From positions 62,001-126,000 of the forward strand of contig NZ_PJME01000012.1 in NCBI RefSeq assembly GCF_002954775.1: a stretch of DNA of 64,000 nucleotides, in the 5' to 3' direction. Positions 33,855 through 43,175 of this stretch are shown here, piece by piece (the stretch's first letter is position 1; each line of letters starts with the position of its first letter). The stretch comes from Streptomyces geranii. GTDB lineage: Bacteria; Actinomycetota; Actinomycetes; Streptomycetales; Streptomycetaceae. A program made the position numbers and the translations under genes. The notes beneath the pieces are model-generated. The model was not told the origin of the DNA, ran no database searches, and saw nothing but the letters and a program-made list of their open reading frames with translations.

Positions 33855-36800
33855 TCATTCGTTCGCTTCCGCCAGGGTCGCCAGCGCCCGGTGGAGGTGG
33901 TCGGCCAGGGCCTGGGGGGCGGGGAGGTCGAGTACGAGTGTGGGGGGCAGTCGCAGTCCGGTCAGGGCGCTCAGCCTGTTGCGCAGTTCCACCGCGGTCA
34001 GCGAGTCCAGTCCGGAGTCGTGCAGGCTCCGGTCCGGGGGCAGCGCCTCGGCGTCCCGGTGGCCGAGCAGCTCGGCGGCGAGCGCTCGTACCTCGGCCAG
34101 CAGGCGTTCGGCCCGTTCGGCCGGGGCCAGGTCGCGCAGCGGGACGGTGGGGGTGGTGGGGGCCGCCGGTCCGGCGGGCGCCAGAGCGCGCAGCAGCGCG
34201 GGGGCTCCGCGGGTGCGCAGCTTGGCGGTGTCGAACCTGGCGAGGGTGAGTACCGGGTCGTCCCGCCGCAGCGCCTCGTCGAACAGGGCCAGCGCGAACG
34301 GGGTGGGCAGGGGCAGGGTGGCATCCCCCCGGTCGCGGGTGCGCAGCGTCCGCGTCATGGCGGACGTCTCCTCCCATCCGCTCCACACCTGGGACTGGGC
34401 CGGCAGACCCTGGGCCCTGCGGTGTTCGGCGAACGCGTCCAGGAACGCGTTGGCCGCCGCGTAGTTGCCCTGTCCCGGGCTGCCCAGCAGTCCGGCCACC
34501 GAGGAGAACAGCACGAAGGCGGCCAGTTCGGTGTCCATGGTCAGCTCGTGCAGGTTCAGCACACCGTCGGCCTTGGGGCGCAGGACCCGCTCCATCTGGT
34601 CGGCGGTCATCCCGGTCACCACCCCGTCCGCGAGCACCCCGGCCGCGTGCACGACCGCGATCAGCGGATACCGGGCGGGCACCAGGCCGAGGGCGGCGGC
34701 GAGGGCGTCCCGGTCGGCGACGTCGCAGGCTGCGACGGTGACCTCGGCGCCCAGCTCTCGCAGCTCCGTGACGAGCGGGTCGGTGTCCTTTGCCCCGCCG
34801 CGAGCGGTGAGCAGGAGGCTGCGGACGCCGTACTCGGTCACCAGGTGCCGTGCCAGCAGCGACCCGAGCGTGCCGGTGCCGCCGGTGATGAGCACGGTGC
34901 CGCCGGCGAGGTCCGGCCGGGTGTTCCCGGCCGGCGCGGCCAGCGCAAGTTCCGGCGCCTGGAGGCGTCCCGCGCTGATCCGCACGTGCGGCCGTCCGGC
35001 GGCCACCGCGTCGGCCAGCCGGGCCGTGGAGCGTGGGTCCTCGTCCGTCTCCACCAGCAGGAAGCGTCCGGGGTGCTCGGACTGCGCCGACCGCACCAGG
35101 CCCCCCGCCGCCGCGTGGGCGAGGTCGTCGCCGCGGGTCAGCACGACGAGCGGGACGTCGGCCGGGCGGTCGGCCGCCAGCCAGTGCTGGATGTGGGCGA
35201 GGGTGTCCAGCGTCGCCGCGCGGACGTCGTCGGGTGCCGGGGTGCAGAGGACCGCCTCGGCATCGGCGGGATCGACCGGGTCGGCGGTCACCCCGAGGCG
35301 GTCGGTGCCCAGCAGCGCCCATTTCGGTGCGGGTGCGCCCGCCGGGCCGGTGAGGTCGGTCCACCGGGTCCGGTACACCGAGTCCGTCGGCATCGTGGCC
35401 GCCAGCTCGTGCAGGGCGACCGTACGGGTTCCGAGGGTGGCCCGGAAGAGCGGTTCGCGGTCGGCGGTGACGACGGACACCGTGAACTCGTCCCGGCCGG
35501 CGGGTGTCAGGTGGGCGTACGCGTGGGTGCTGTGCCGGTCGCCGGCCCACACGTCGTGCCAGACGAACGGCAGCGCGACATGGCCGTCCGGCAGCGGTTC
35601 GGTCAGGGCCAGGGCGTGCAGGGCTGCGTCTGCGAGCACGGGGTGCAGTCCGGGGCCGGTGAATCCTCCGGGTGCCTCCTCGGGCAGCCGCAGCTCCGCG
35701 AACAGTTCCCGGCCGCGCCGCCACAGCCTGCGTACGGCCCGGAACGCCGGACCGTACTCGTAGCCGCGCTCGGCCAGTGACGCGTAGGCGAAGTCGATCT
35801 CCTCGGCGTCGGCCGGGGGCAGTTCCCCGGCGAAGGGCTCGTCGCGGGTGTCGTCGAACGTGCCCTGCGCGTGCCGTCGCCACTGGCTGCCGGGGCGGTC
35901 CGGCCTGCTGAACACCTCGACCGTACGGCGGTCCGGGTCCGCCACGACCTGGAGTTCCGCCGTGCCCTGCCGGGACAGCGCCAGGGGCGCCTCGATGACC
36001 AGCTCGCCGATTCCGGTGCCGCCTGCGTGGTGCGCGGCGCGCAGCGCGAGGTCCAGGAGGGCGGTGCCGGGCAGGACGCAGGTGCCGTTCACGGCGTGGT
36101 CGGCCAGCCACGGCTGCTCGGCCGGCGAGACCCGGCCGGCGGCCACGAACTCGCCGCTGCGCGCGGATTCGACCGGGGGGCCGATCAGCGGGTGACCGGT
36201 GCCCGCCCTCGGCGAGCCGGTGGTGGTGAGCCAGAACCGCCGCCGCTGGAACGGTGTGGTCGGCAGGGGCACCGGCCGGCCGCCGGTGGTGGTGGTGAGG
36301 CGTACGTCGTCCATCCCTCGCGTGTACAGCCGCGCGGCGGACATCAGGAACCGTGCGGGGCCGCCGTCGTCTCGGCGCAGGGTTCCGGTGACGGTCCCGG
36401 TGGTGCCGCTCTCCTCCAGCGTCTGCTCGATCGCGGGCGTCAGCACCGGGTGCGCGCTGGACTCCACGAAGGCCCGGACGCCCTGGCCGAGGAGATGCTC
36501 GACGGCCGGCTGGAACAGCACGGGCTGGCGGAGGTTGCGGTACCAGTACGCGGCGGAGAGCGTGGCCGCGCCGACCGGTGCCAGGTCCACGGTGGAGTAC
36601 ATCGGCACCGAGGGACCGGTGGTGCGCACCTCCCCCAGTCTGTCCAGCAGTTCGTCGCGCAGGGCATCCACCCTCGGGCAGTGCGAGGCGTAGCCGATGC
36701 GGATGCGGCGGGCGTGCACGCCGTCGAGCGCGCACTCGGCGAGCAGTCCGTTGACCGCCAGGTCGTCACCGGCGACCGCGATGGTGGACGGGCCGTTGAG

Positions 36801-39800
36801 GGCGGCGATCCAGAGGCGGTCCGGCCAGCGCTCCAGCAGCCAGTCGACCTGTGCGCGGGACGCGGTCACCGACACCATGCCGGTGCCGGCGCCGACGCCC
36901 AGCTTGGCGATGACCTGGCCGCGCACGGCGACGACGCGGGCGGCCTCCTCCAGCGACAGGGCACCCGCGACGTGCGCGGCAGCCACCTCGCCCAGGGAGT
37001 GGCCGATCACCACGTCCGGTTCGACGCCACGGGAACGCCACAGGGCGGCCAGGGACACCGTCGTCGCGAACAGCACGGGCTGCAGGACGTCGATCCGCTC
37101 CAGCCGGTCGGCGCCCCCGGCCAGCACCTCGGTGAGCGACCAGTCGACGTGGGGTTTCAGCGCCCGCTCACAGGCCTGGAGGGATTCGGCGAACGCCCGT
37201 TCCCCCATCAGCCCGGCCGCCATGCCCGCCCACTGGGAGCCGTGTCCCGGGAAGACGAACGCCACCTTCCCGTCCTTCCCGTCCGTGCCCGACGCTCCGG
37301 AGACGAGGTTGGGCGCCGTCCGCCCCTCGGCGAGGGCCCGCATCCCGGCAAGCAGCTCCTCGCGGTCGCCGCCGACCACGACGGCTCGGTGGGTGAAGCG
37401 GCTGCGGGACACCGTGAGCGCGTGCGCGAGGTGCGCCGGTGCGACGTCACCGGCCACCGGGAGCAGGCGGGCCGCCCACTCCCGCAGCCGCTCGGGGGTG
37501 CGGCCGGACAAGGTCCACGCGACGGCGGACGGCTCGGCGGTGGGCGCCGGTGCGGGGGCGGGCTCCTCGGGTGGTGCCTCCAGGATCAGGTGCGCGTTGG
37601 TGCCGCTGATCCCGAAGGAGGAGACGGCCGCGCGCGGCGGCCGGTCCCGTTCGGGCCACGGCATGTTCTCGGTGAGCAGCCGGACGTCGCCCGCCGCCCA
37701 GTCGACGTGCGGCGACGGCTCGTCCACGTGCAGGGTCTTCGGCAGCGTGCGGTGCCGCATGGCCTGCACCATCTTGATCACGCCGCCGACCCCGGCCGCC
37801 GCCTGGGTGTGCCCGATGTTGGACTTCAGCGAGCCCAGCCAGAGCGGGGTGTCGCGGTCCTGCCCGTACGTGGCCAGCAGCGCGCCGGCCTCGATCGGGT
37901 CGCCGAGCCGGGTGCCGGTGCCGTGTGCCTCGACCGCGTCCACCTCGGACGGTGTCAGACCGGCCTCCCGCAGGGCGAGCCGGATCACCTGTCGCTGTGC
38001 CGCGCCGCTGGGCGCCGTCAGGCCGTTGGAAGCGCCGTCCTGGTTCACGGCGGAACCCCGGATCACGGCCAGCACCGGGTGCCCGGCGCGGCGGGCACTG
38101 GACAGCCGTTCCAGCACCACCACTCCGACGCCCTCGCCCCAGCCGGTGCCGTCCGCCGTCGCGGCGAACGCCTTGCACCGGCCGTCGTCGGCCAGCGCGC
38201 GCTGCCTGCTGAACTCCACGAACCGCTGCGGCGTCGCCATCACGGTCACCCCACCGGCCAGCGCGAGTTCGCACTCGCCCCGGCGGATCGACCGCACCGC
38301 GAGGTCGATGGCCACCAGGGACGAGGAGCAGCCGGTGTCGACGATGATCGCCGGACCGCGCAGCCCCAGCACATAGGCGACCCGCCCGGCGGCGACGCTG
38401 CCGGCCGTGGCCGTGCCGACGTAGCCCTCCAGTTCGGGGGGCACCCGGTCCGGGTCGGTGATGTAGTCCTGGTTCATCAGGCCCGCGTACACCCCGACCC
38501 GCGCCTCGCGCAGGGACAGCGGGTCGATACCGGCGTGCTCCAGGGCTTCCCAGGAGGTCTCCAGGAGCAGCCGGTGCTGCGGGTCCATGGCCAGTGCCTC
38601 GCGCGGCGAGATCCCGAAGAACTCGGGGTCGAAGTCGGCCATGTCCCGGAGGAATCCGCCCCGCCAGGTGCGCGAGGTGCCGCTGCGTTCGGTGTCGGGG
38701 TCGAACAGCCGGTCGAGGTTCCAGCCCCGGTCGTCGGGGAAACCGGAGGTGGCGTCGGTGCCGTCGGCCACCAGCCGCCACAGCTCGTCGGCGGAACCGA
38801 CCCCGCCGGGATAGCGGCAGCCGATACCGACGAGCACCACGGGATCGTCGTCGGCGGCGCCGGTCGGCGCGTCGGTCGTGGCCCGTGGCGTGGGGGAACC
38901 GGTCAGCTCGCCGCGCAGGTGTCCGGCGATCGCGCGCACGGAGGGGTGGTCGAACACGAGGGTCGTGGGCAGGCGCAGTCCGACGGCGGCGGCGATGCGG
39001 TCCCGCAGCCGGACCGCGTCGGCCGAGGTGAGCCCGTACTCGCGCAGGGCCCGGCCCGGTTCGACCCCTGCGGTCTCCCCCAGGACCTCGGTGACCTGGC
39101 CCGACACCAGGTCCACGAGCGCCCTGCCGAGGTCGGCCCCGGTGAGCCCGGACAGGTCCGCCCTGGGCGGCAGCCGGTCCGTCACGGTGGCCGGCGCGGA
39201 CCGCGCGGTCGCGACCAGTGTGCTGCCCGGCCGGCTCAGCGCGACGTCCACGGCGTCGCGGATCCGGTGGCCGGCCAGATCCTCCGCGAGCACCAGGGTG
39301 GTGGGGGCGGACCGGTCGACGGCGATCGTCACGGTCCGGCCGGTGACGGTGACCGTGGCGCCGAACTCGGTGACGGTCGGCCCCGCACGGCGGACCCCGT
39401 GGCCGGCCACGAGGTGCTGGGCGATCAGGTCCGCGAGTTCCCCGGTGTCCCCCGCCAGGGCCACGTCGCGGCCCGCGAGCCCGCTGACCGCGGGCAGTTC
39501 GGTGGCCGGGAGGGGCTCCGGCTCGCCGTCGGCCCCCATGAGGTGCAGGCCGTCGTGGGAGCCGGCGACCGCGAGCAGTCGGCCGGGCAGCTCGGCCAGC
39601 GGCTCGCGCGCGACCTTGCCCGTGGCCGTCCTCGGCAGCGCGGCCACGGCGCGGACCTCCACCGGGACCTTGAAGTAGGCGAGTTCGCGGCGGCAGCGGG
39701 CGAACAGCTCCGCGCAGTCGAGCCCGTCCGGGCCATCGGGGCCGGGCACCACCACGGCCACCGGGACCTGGCCCAGCTCCTCGTGCGCCCGTCCCGTGAC

Positions 39801-41120
39801 GGCGGCGTCGCGCACCCCGGGCACCCGGGCGAGGACGGCCTCGATCTCGCTGGGATGCACGTTCTCCCCGCCCCGGATGATCACGTCGTTGCGTCGGCCG
39901 GTGATCCAGAGGTAGCCGGCGTCGTTGCGGCGGGCGAGGTCTCCGGTGCGGTACCAGCCGTCGCGGAGCGCCTCGGCGGTGGCCTCCGGCTGGTTGTGGT
40001 AGCCCAGCATCACGTTCGGGCCGCTGACCCAGATCTCGCCGACCTCGCCGGTCGGTACGTCGTCGCCGGTGGCCGGGTCCACCAGGCGCAGGTCCAGTCC
40101 GGGCAGCGGCAGACCGCAGGAGCCGGGCACCCGCTCACCGCCGGGCCGCATGGTGGCGACCGGCCCGCTCATCTCGCTGCACCCGTAGTTGTCGGTGAGC
40201 GGGATACCGAAGGCGGTCTCGAACGACTCGGCGAACGCGGCCGAGGTGACCGCGCCCGCGACGAAGCACACGCGAAGCGCGGGCAGGGTGAGGTCTTCCG
40301 CGGCGGCGGCCCGGACCAGGTTGTGGTAGACCGTCGGCACGCCGACGAGGAAGGTGTAGGGCCGGGAGCGCAGTTCGTGGAGCACCTCGGCCGGAGAGAA
40401 ACCCGGGACCAGATGCGCCGTGGCGCCGACCGCCGTCACCGCCATCACACACAGGTTGTAGCCGAAGGCGTGGAACAGCGGCAGCGGCCACAGCAGGGTG
40501 TCCGTCTCGGACAGCCCGATGATCGGGGCGTAGCAGGTGGCGGCGTTCCACAGCACGGCGCGCAGCGCGACCAGCACGCCCTTGGGGCGGCCCGTCGTGC
40601 CCGAGGTGTAGAGCAGGTAGGCCGGTTCGTCCAGACCGAGGTCGTCGCGCGCCGGGACGGCCGGCTCGTGGGTGACGAGATCCTCGTACGACACCGCGTC
40701 CGGGGCGCCGCCGACCACGACGAGGTGCCGTGGTCCGGCCGGCAGGACCGCGCGCACCTGGTCGGCGTGGGCGGTGTCGGTGATCACCGCCCGGGCGTCG
40801 CTGTCGGCGAGCAGGTGCCGCAGCTCCGCGTCCGAGGAGTGCGGGTTGACCGGCACACCGACGCAGCCGGCGCGGTGGACGCCGAGGTAGCTCTCCACCA
40901 TCTCCACCTGGTTGCCCAGCAGGAGCACCACCCGCGCGCCCCGGGGCAGGCCGAGGGCGGCCAGGTGGCCGCCGAGCCGGGCCGTACGCCGTTCCAGCTC
41001 CGTGTAGGTCACGGCCCGTCGCGCGTCGGAGTACGCGACCTTGGTGCCCCTCGACGCCGCGTGTGCGCGCAGCAGTTCGGGCAGCGGGCGGATCAGTTCG
41101 GCACGGTGTGTCGCGGACAT
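33855..41120 (-). CDS. Type I PKS: CoA ligase-ACP-KS-AT-DH-KR-ACP
   Basis: 2421 aa. The loading unit is an acyl/aryl-CoA ligase domain (about 1-510; YTSGTTGRPKG near 175, GWYRTGDL, PRTATGKV) with an ACP (YGLTSAD serine near 697). Between them lies about 170 aa of unassigned linker. The extension module follows: KS from about 760 (DTGCSSSL near 930, EAHGTGT, SNIGHT); AT (GHSLGE near 1373) with YASH near 1477, the classic methylmalonyl-CoA signature; DH (HAVNGTCVLPG near 1675 and LHPVLADAALH); KR (GGTGTLG near 2080; SS, Y and N of the active site in LFSSVAGLLGSPGQGNYAAA); and ACP (LDSL serine near 2372). No ER or thioesterase is present. The likely product is an alpha-methyl-alpha,beta-unsaturated acyl-ACP made from a carboxylic-acid starter. 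The promoter region carries the cluster palindrome. Confidence 0.93.
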   Translation of the reverse strand: MSATHRAELIRPLPELLRAHAASRGTKVAYSDARRAVTYTELERRTARLGGHLAALGLPRGARVVLLLGNQVEMVESYLGVHRAGCVGVPVNPHSSDAELRHLLADSDARAVITDTAHADQVRAVLPAGPRHLVVVGGAPDAVSYEDLVTHEPAVPARDDLGLDEPAYLLYTSGTTGRPKGVLVALRAVLWNAATCYAPIIGLSETDTLLWPLPLFHAFGYNLCVMAVTAVGATAHLVPGFSPAEVLHELRSRPYTFLVGVPTVYHNLVRAAAAEDLTLPALRVCFVAGAVTSAAFAESFETAFGIPLTDNYGCSEMSGPVATMRPGGERVPGSCGLPLPGLDLRLVDPATGDDVPTGEVGEIWVSGPNVMLGYHNQPEATAEALRDGWYRTGDLARRNDAGYLWITGRRNDVIIRGGENVHPSEIEAVLARVPGVRDAAVTGRAHEELGQVPVAVVVPGPDGPDGLDCAELFARCRRELAYFKVPVEVRAVAALPRTATGKVAREPLAELPGRLLAVAGSHDGLHLMGADGEPEPLPATELPAVSGLAGRDVALAGDTGELADLIAQHLVAGHGVRRAGPTVTEFGATVTVTGRTVTIAVDRSAPTTLVLAEDLAGHRIRDAVDVALSRPGSTLVATARSAPATVTDRLPPRADLSGLTGADLGRALVDLVSGQVTEVLGETAGVEPGRALREYGLTSADAVRLRDRIAAAVGLRLPTTLVFDHPSVRAIAGHLRGELTGSPTPRATTDAPTGAADDDPVVLVGIGCRYPGGVGSADELWRLVADGTDATSGFPDDRGWNLDRLFDPDTERSGTSRTWRGGFLRDMADFDPEFFGISPREALAMDPQHRLLLETSWEALEHAGIDPLSLREARVGVYAGLMNQDYITDPDRVPPELEGYVGTATAGSVAAGRVAYVLGLRGPAIIVDTGCSSSLVAIDLAVRSIRRGECELALAGGVTVMATPQRFVEFSRQRALADDGRCKAFAATADGTGWGEGVGVVVLERLSSARRAGHPVLAVIRGSAVNQDGASNGLTAPSGAAQRQVIRLALREAGLTPSEVDAVEAHGTGTRLGDPIEAGALLATYGQDRDTPLWLGSLKSNIGHTQAAAGVGGVIKMVQAMRHRTLPKTLHVDEPSPHVDWAAGDVRLLTENMPWPERDRPPRAAVSSFGISGTNAHLILEAPPEEPAPAPAPTAEPSAVAWTLSGRTPERLREWAARLLPVAGDVAPAHLAHALTVSRSRFTHRAVVVGGDREELLAGMRALAEGRTAPNLVSGASGTDGKDGKVAFVFPGHGSQWAGMAAGLMGERAFAESLQACERALKPHVDWSLTEVLAGGADRLERIDVLQPVLFATTVSLAALWRSRGVEPDVVIGHSLGEVAAAHVAGALSLEEAARVVAVRGQVIAKLGVGAGTGMVSVTASRAQVDWLLERWPDRLWIAALNGPSTIAVAGDDLAVNGLLAECALDGVHARRIRIGYASHCPRVDALRDELLDRLGEVRTTGPSVPMYSTVDLAPVGAATLSAAYWYRNLRQPVLFQPAVEHLLGQGVRAFVESSAHPVLTPAIEQTLEESGTTGTVTGTLRRDDGGPARFLMSAARLYTRGMDDVRLTTTTGGRPVPLPTTPFQRRRFWLTTTGSPRAGTGHPLIGPPVESARSGEFVAAGRVSPAEQPWLADHAVNGTCVLPGTALLDLALRAAHHAGGTGIGELVIEAPLALSRQGTAELQVVADPDRRTVEVFSRPDRPGSQWRRHAQGTFDDTRDEPFAGELPPADAEEIDFAYASLAERGYEYGPAFRAVRRLWRRGRELFAELRLPEEAPGGFTGPGLHPVLADAALHALALTEPLPDGHVALPFVWHDVWAGDRHSTHAYAHLTPAGRDEFTVSVVTADREPLFRATLGTRTVALHELAATMPTDSVYRTRWTDLTGPAGAPAPKWALLGTDRLGVTADPVDPADAEAVLCTPAPDDVRAATLDTLAHIQHWLAADRPADVPLVVLTRGDDLAHAAAGGLVRSAQSEHPGRFLLVETDEDPRSTARLADAVAAGRPHVRISAGRLQAPELALAAPAGNTRPDLAGGTVLITGGTGTLGSLLARHLVTEYGVRSLLLTARGGAKDTDPLVTELRELGAEVTVAACDVADRDALAAALGLVPARYPLIAVVHAAGVLADGVVTGMTADQMERVLRPKADGVLNLHELTMDTELAAFVLFSSVAGLLGSPGQGNYAAANAFLDAFAEHRRAQGLPAQSQVWSGWEETSAMTRTLRTRDRGDATLPLPTPFALALFDEALRRDDPVLTLARFDTAKLRTRGAPALLRALAPAGPAAPTTPTVPLRDLAPAERAERLLAEVRALAAELLGHRDAEALPPDRSLHDSGLDSLTAVELRNRLSALTGLRLPPTLVLDLPAPQALADHLHRALATLAEANE

Positions 41121-41184
41121 GCCTGCCTCTTCTCTCGAAGTGACAGTCAGGAGATGGTCCGGGGCCTTCGCGCGTCATCTCTCC

Positions 41185-41201
41185 GTGCCGCAGGACGGCA
41201 C
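41185..41201. promoter_or_regulatory. Cluster operator (site C), PKS/methyltransferase intergenic region
   Basis: GTGCCG-CAGGA-CGGCAC, perfect arms. It lies in the 123-bp gap between the divergent PKS and O-methyltransferase starts. A GGGAAT box starts 36 bp after the start of the palindrome, one helical turn closer than in the two 65-bp promoter blocks. Confidence 0.75.
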
Positions 41202-41243
41202 ACGTGATGTCCACCGGCCGGGGAATCGATGAGGCTGAAACGC

Positions 41244-41903
41244 ATGACGCGGACAACGGAAGCCCTCATCCCGAAGCTGCAGGAGTACGTGGCGGCGAAC
41301 AGCACCCCGCCCGACGAGGTCCTGCTCGACCTCGCGGCCGAGACCGAGAAGCTCTTCCCCGACGACAACTACATGCAGATCGGCCCCGAACAGGGGGCGT
41401 TCATGACGCTCCTCGCCCGGATCGCGGGGGCGGGGCAGGTGGTGGAGATCGGCACCTTCACCGGCTACTCGGCCATCTGCCTGGCCCGCGGTCTGCGGCC
41501 CGGCGGCACGCTGCTGGCGTGCGACATCAGCGAGGAGTGGACCTCGGTCGCCCAGCGGTACTGGAAGCGTGCCGGGCTGGACGACACGATCACGCTCAGG
41601 CTCGGACCGGCGCTGGACACGCTGCGCGCGCTGCCGGCGGAGCCGCAGTTCGACCTCGCCTTCGTCGACGCCGAGAAGGAGGACTACGTCGACTACTGGG
41701 AGGAGCTGGTGCCGCGGATCCGTCCCGGCGGGCTGATCCTCGGTGACAACACACTCCACCACGGGCAGGTCGTCGACCCCGAGGAGAACGCCACCAACGT
41801 GCAGGGGATCCGCGCGTACAACGCCCGGGTCCGCGAGGACGACCGGGTGGAGCAGGTGCTGATCCCGATCGGCGACGGCCTGAACCTGGCCCGCAAGAAG
41901 TAG
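41244..41903 (+). CDS. O-methyltransferase, caffeoyl-CoA/catechol type
   Basis: 219 aa from ATG 41244 (MTRTTEAL; GAGG 9 bp upstream; an earlier ATG at 41229 is also possible). SAM motif I VVEIGTFTGYSAICLARGL and DLAFVDAEKEDYVDYWE (metal-binding Asp) and GGLILGDNTLHHG are those of cation-dependent CCoAOMT-family enzymes, which methylate catechol hydroxyls. In this context it could methylate an aromatic diol made by the dioxygenase or one in the starter acid. It is transcribed divergently from the PKS, with the shared operator between them. Confidence 0.93.
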   Translation: MTRTTEALIPKLQEYVAANSTPPDEVLLDLAAETEKLFPDDNYMQIGPEQGAFMTLLARIAGAGQVVEIGTFTGYSAICLARGLRPGGTLLACDISEEWTSVAQRYWKRAGLDDTITLRLGPALDTLRALPAEPQFDLAFVDAEKEDYVDYWEELVPRIRPGGLILGDNTLHHGQVVDPEENATNVQGIRAYNARVREDDRVEQVLIPIGDGLNLARKK

Positions 41904-41937
41904 CGAGAAGCAGCGATAAGCAGTGGGGGAACCCGTA

Positions 41938-42022
41938 CGGCCCGCCCTCCCGGCGGGCCGGCCGCGTTGTGGGTACGCGGAGGCCGCCGGCCCGTGCGAT
42001 GTCCGCCCGGGCCGGCGGCCTC
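41938..42022. terminator. Two back-to-back hairpins between convergent genes
   Basis: CGGCCCGCC-CTCCC-GGCGGGCCG at 41938-41960 and a perfect 15-bp stem (arms 41980-41994 and 42008-42022) lie between the methyltransferase stop and the aminotransferase stop. They can terminate both strands. Confidence 0.8.
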
Positions 42023-42047
42023 TGTGCGCACCGGCACCCGCTCGTGG

Positions 42048-43115
42048 CTAGGGGACCCTTCCGGCGAGGGCGAGGGCGGTTTCGAGGGCCCCTACGAGGG
42101 TGAGGACGTCGGCGGGGGTCCCGACGGAGATCCGCATCCAGCCGGGCATGCCCAGGTCCGTGGCGTCCCGCACGTGGATGTGGTCGGCGAGCAGCCGCCT
42201 GGTGACCTCGGGCGCGTGCCCCGGCAGATGCACGGTGACGAAGTTGGTCTGGGAGGGCAGGTACGTGATGCCGAGCCGGTCCAGGCAGCTGCACAGCGCC
42301 GTGCGCGCCGTGGCGGTGTAGATCCTCGTCTGCTCCAGGAACGCCTGGTCCTGCAGAGCCGCGCAGGCCGCCGCCTGCGCCAGCCGGTTCACATGGAACG
42401 GCATGGCGTCCTGCACGGTCTCTATGCGGGAGACGACGCCGGGGCCGCCGATCAGCGCGCCCACGCGCAAGGAGGCGAGGCCGTACGCCTTGGAGAAGGT
42501 CCGCAGCACACTGACGGCATTGCCCTCCCGCGCCCACGGCAGCGCCGAGGTGAAGGAGACGTCGGCGAACTCCGCGTACGCCTCGTCGAAGACGATGTGC
42601 GAGCCGGTCGCGCGAGCCGTCTCGCACAGGCTCCGCACGTCGTCGGCGTCCAGGAGGGACCCGGTGGGGTTGTGCGGATTGCAGACGAAGACGAGAGCCG
42701 GGCCCTTGTCCATCTCCTCCATCAGTGCCTCGGGCGCCACCCGGTGGTGGTCGAGGGGGATGTACGCGACCCGCAGGCCGACTGCCTCCAGGCTCTTGCG
42801 GTACCCCTGGTAGGTGGCCTCGTTGACCACCGCGCGGCCGGTGTCGCGCATCCCGATGGCGAGCATCATGATGATCTCGTCCACCCCGTTGCCGACGGCG
42901 ACCCGGTCGGTGGTGACGCGGTGGTGGGCGGCGAGGGCGTCGATGAGCGCGGTGTGCCGCGGGTCGGGGTAGCGGTGAACGCGCAGCAGCTCGGCGCGTG
43001 CCGCTTCGACCGCCTTGGGGCTGGCGCCCCAGGGGTTCTCGCTCCGGTCCAGCAGGATCGGGGCGAGAGAGGGGCCGTCTGGGACGAAGTGAGCGGTCGG
43101 TGTCCTGGTACGCAT
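42048..43115 (-). CDS. Class I/II aminotransferase, HisC-like
   Basis: 355 aa from ATG 43115 (AGGAG 5 bp upstream favours this over ATG 43133). Fold-type I PLP enzyme: substrate/PLP loop GNGVDEIIM, FVCNPHNPTGSLLD, FDEAYAEF (PLP-ring Asp) and the Schiff-base lysine in TFSKAYGLASLRVG, with the distal Arg in PGWMRISVGT. Histidinol-phosphate aminotransferase homologues in clusters act on aromatic or oxo-acid substrates. It is the last gene of a four-gene minus-strand unit (halogenase-like, antiporter, transporter, aminotransferase). It could make or remove an amino group on the aromatic precursor. Confidence 0.92.
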   Translation of the reverse strand: MRTRTPTAHFVPDGPSLAPILLDRSENPWGASPKAVEAARAELLRVHRYPDPRHTALIDALAAHHRVTTDRVAVGNGVDEIIMMLAIGMRDTGRAVVNEATYQGYRKSLEAVGLRVAYIPLDHHRVAPEALMEEMDKGPALVFVCNPHNPTGSLLDADDVRSLCETARATGSHIVFDEAYAEFADVSFTSALPWAREGNAVSVLRTFSKAYGLASLRVGALIGGPGVVSRIETVQDAMPFHVNRLAQAAACAALQDQAFLEQTRIYTATARTALCSCLDRLGITYLPSQTNFVTVHLPGHAPEVTRRLLADHIHVRDATDLGMPGWMRISVGTPADVLTLVGALETALALAGRVP

Positions 43116-43175
43116 CAGGTCTCCTGCCATCATCGGATGGAGAGTTCGCCGGGGCGGGGCGCCGGCTGAGGGGTG

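Noticed and set aside
33171..35780. An 869-codon open frame on the plus strand
   Set aside because: Antisense to the SDR and the end of the PKS. Composition is low-complexity (Gly, Gln, Arg, Val) and no motif is present.
35871..41207. A 1,778-codon open frame on the plus strand
   Set aside because: It is antisense to the PKS gene. Long stop-free antisense frames are normal in DNA of this GC content. It has no ribosome site or recognisable domain, whereas the PKS frame has all catalytic motifs.
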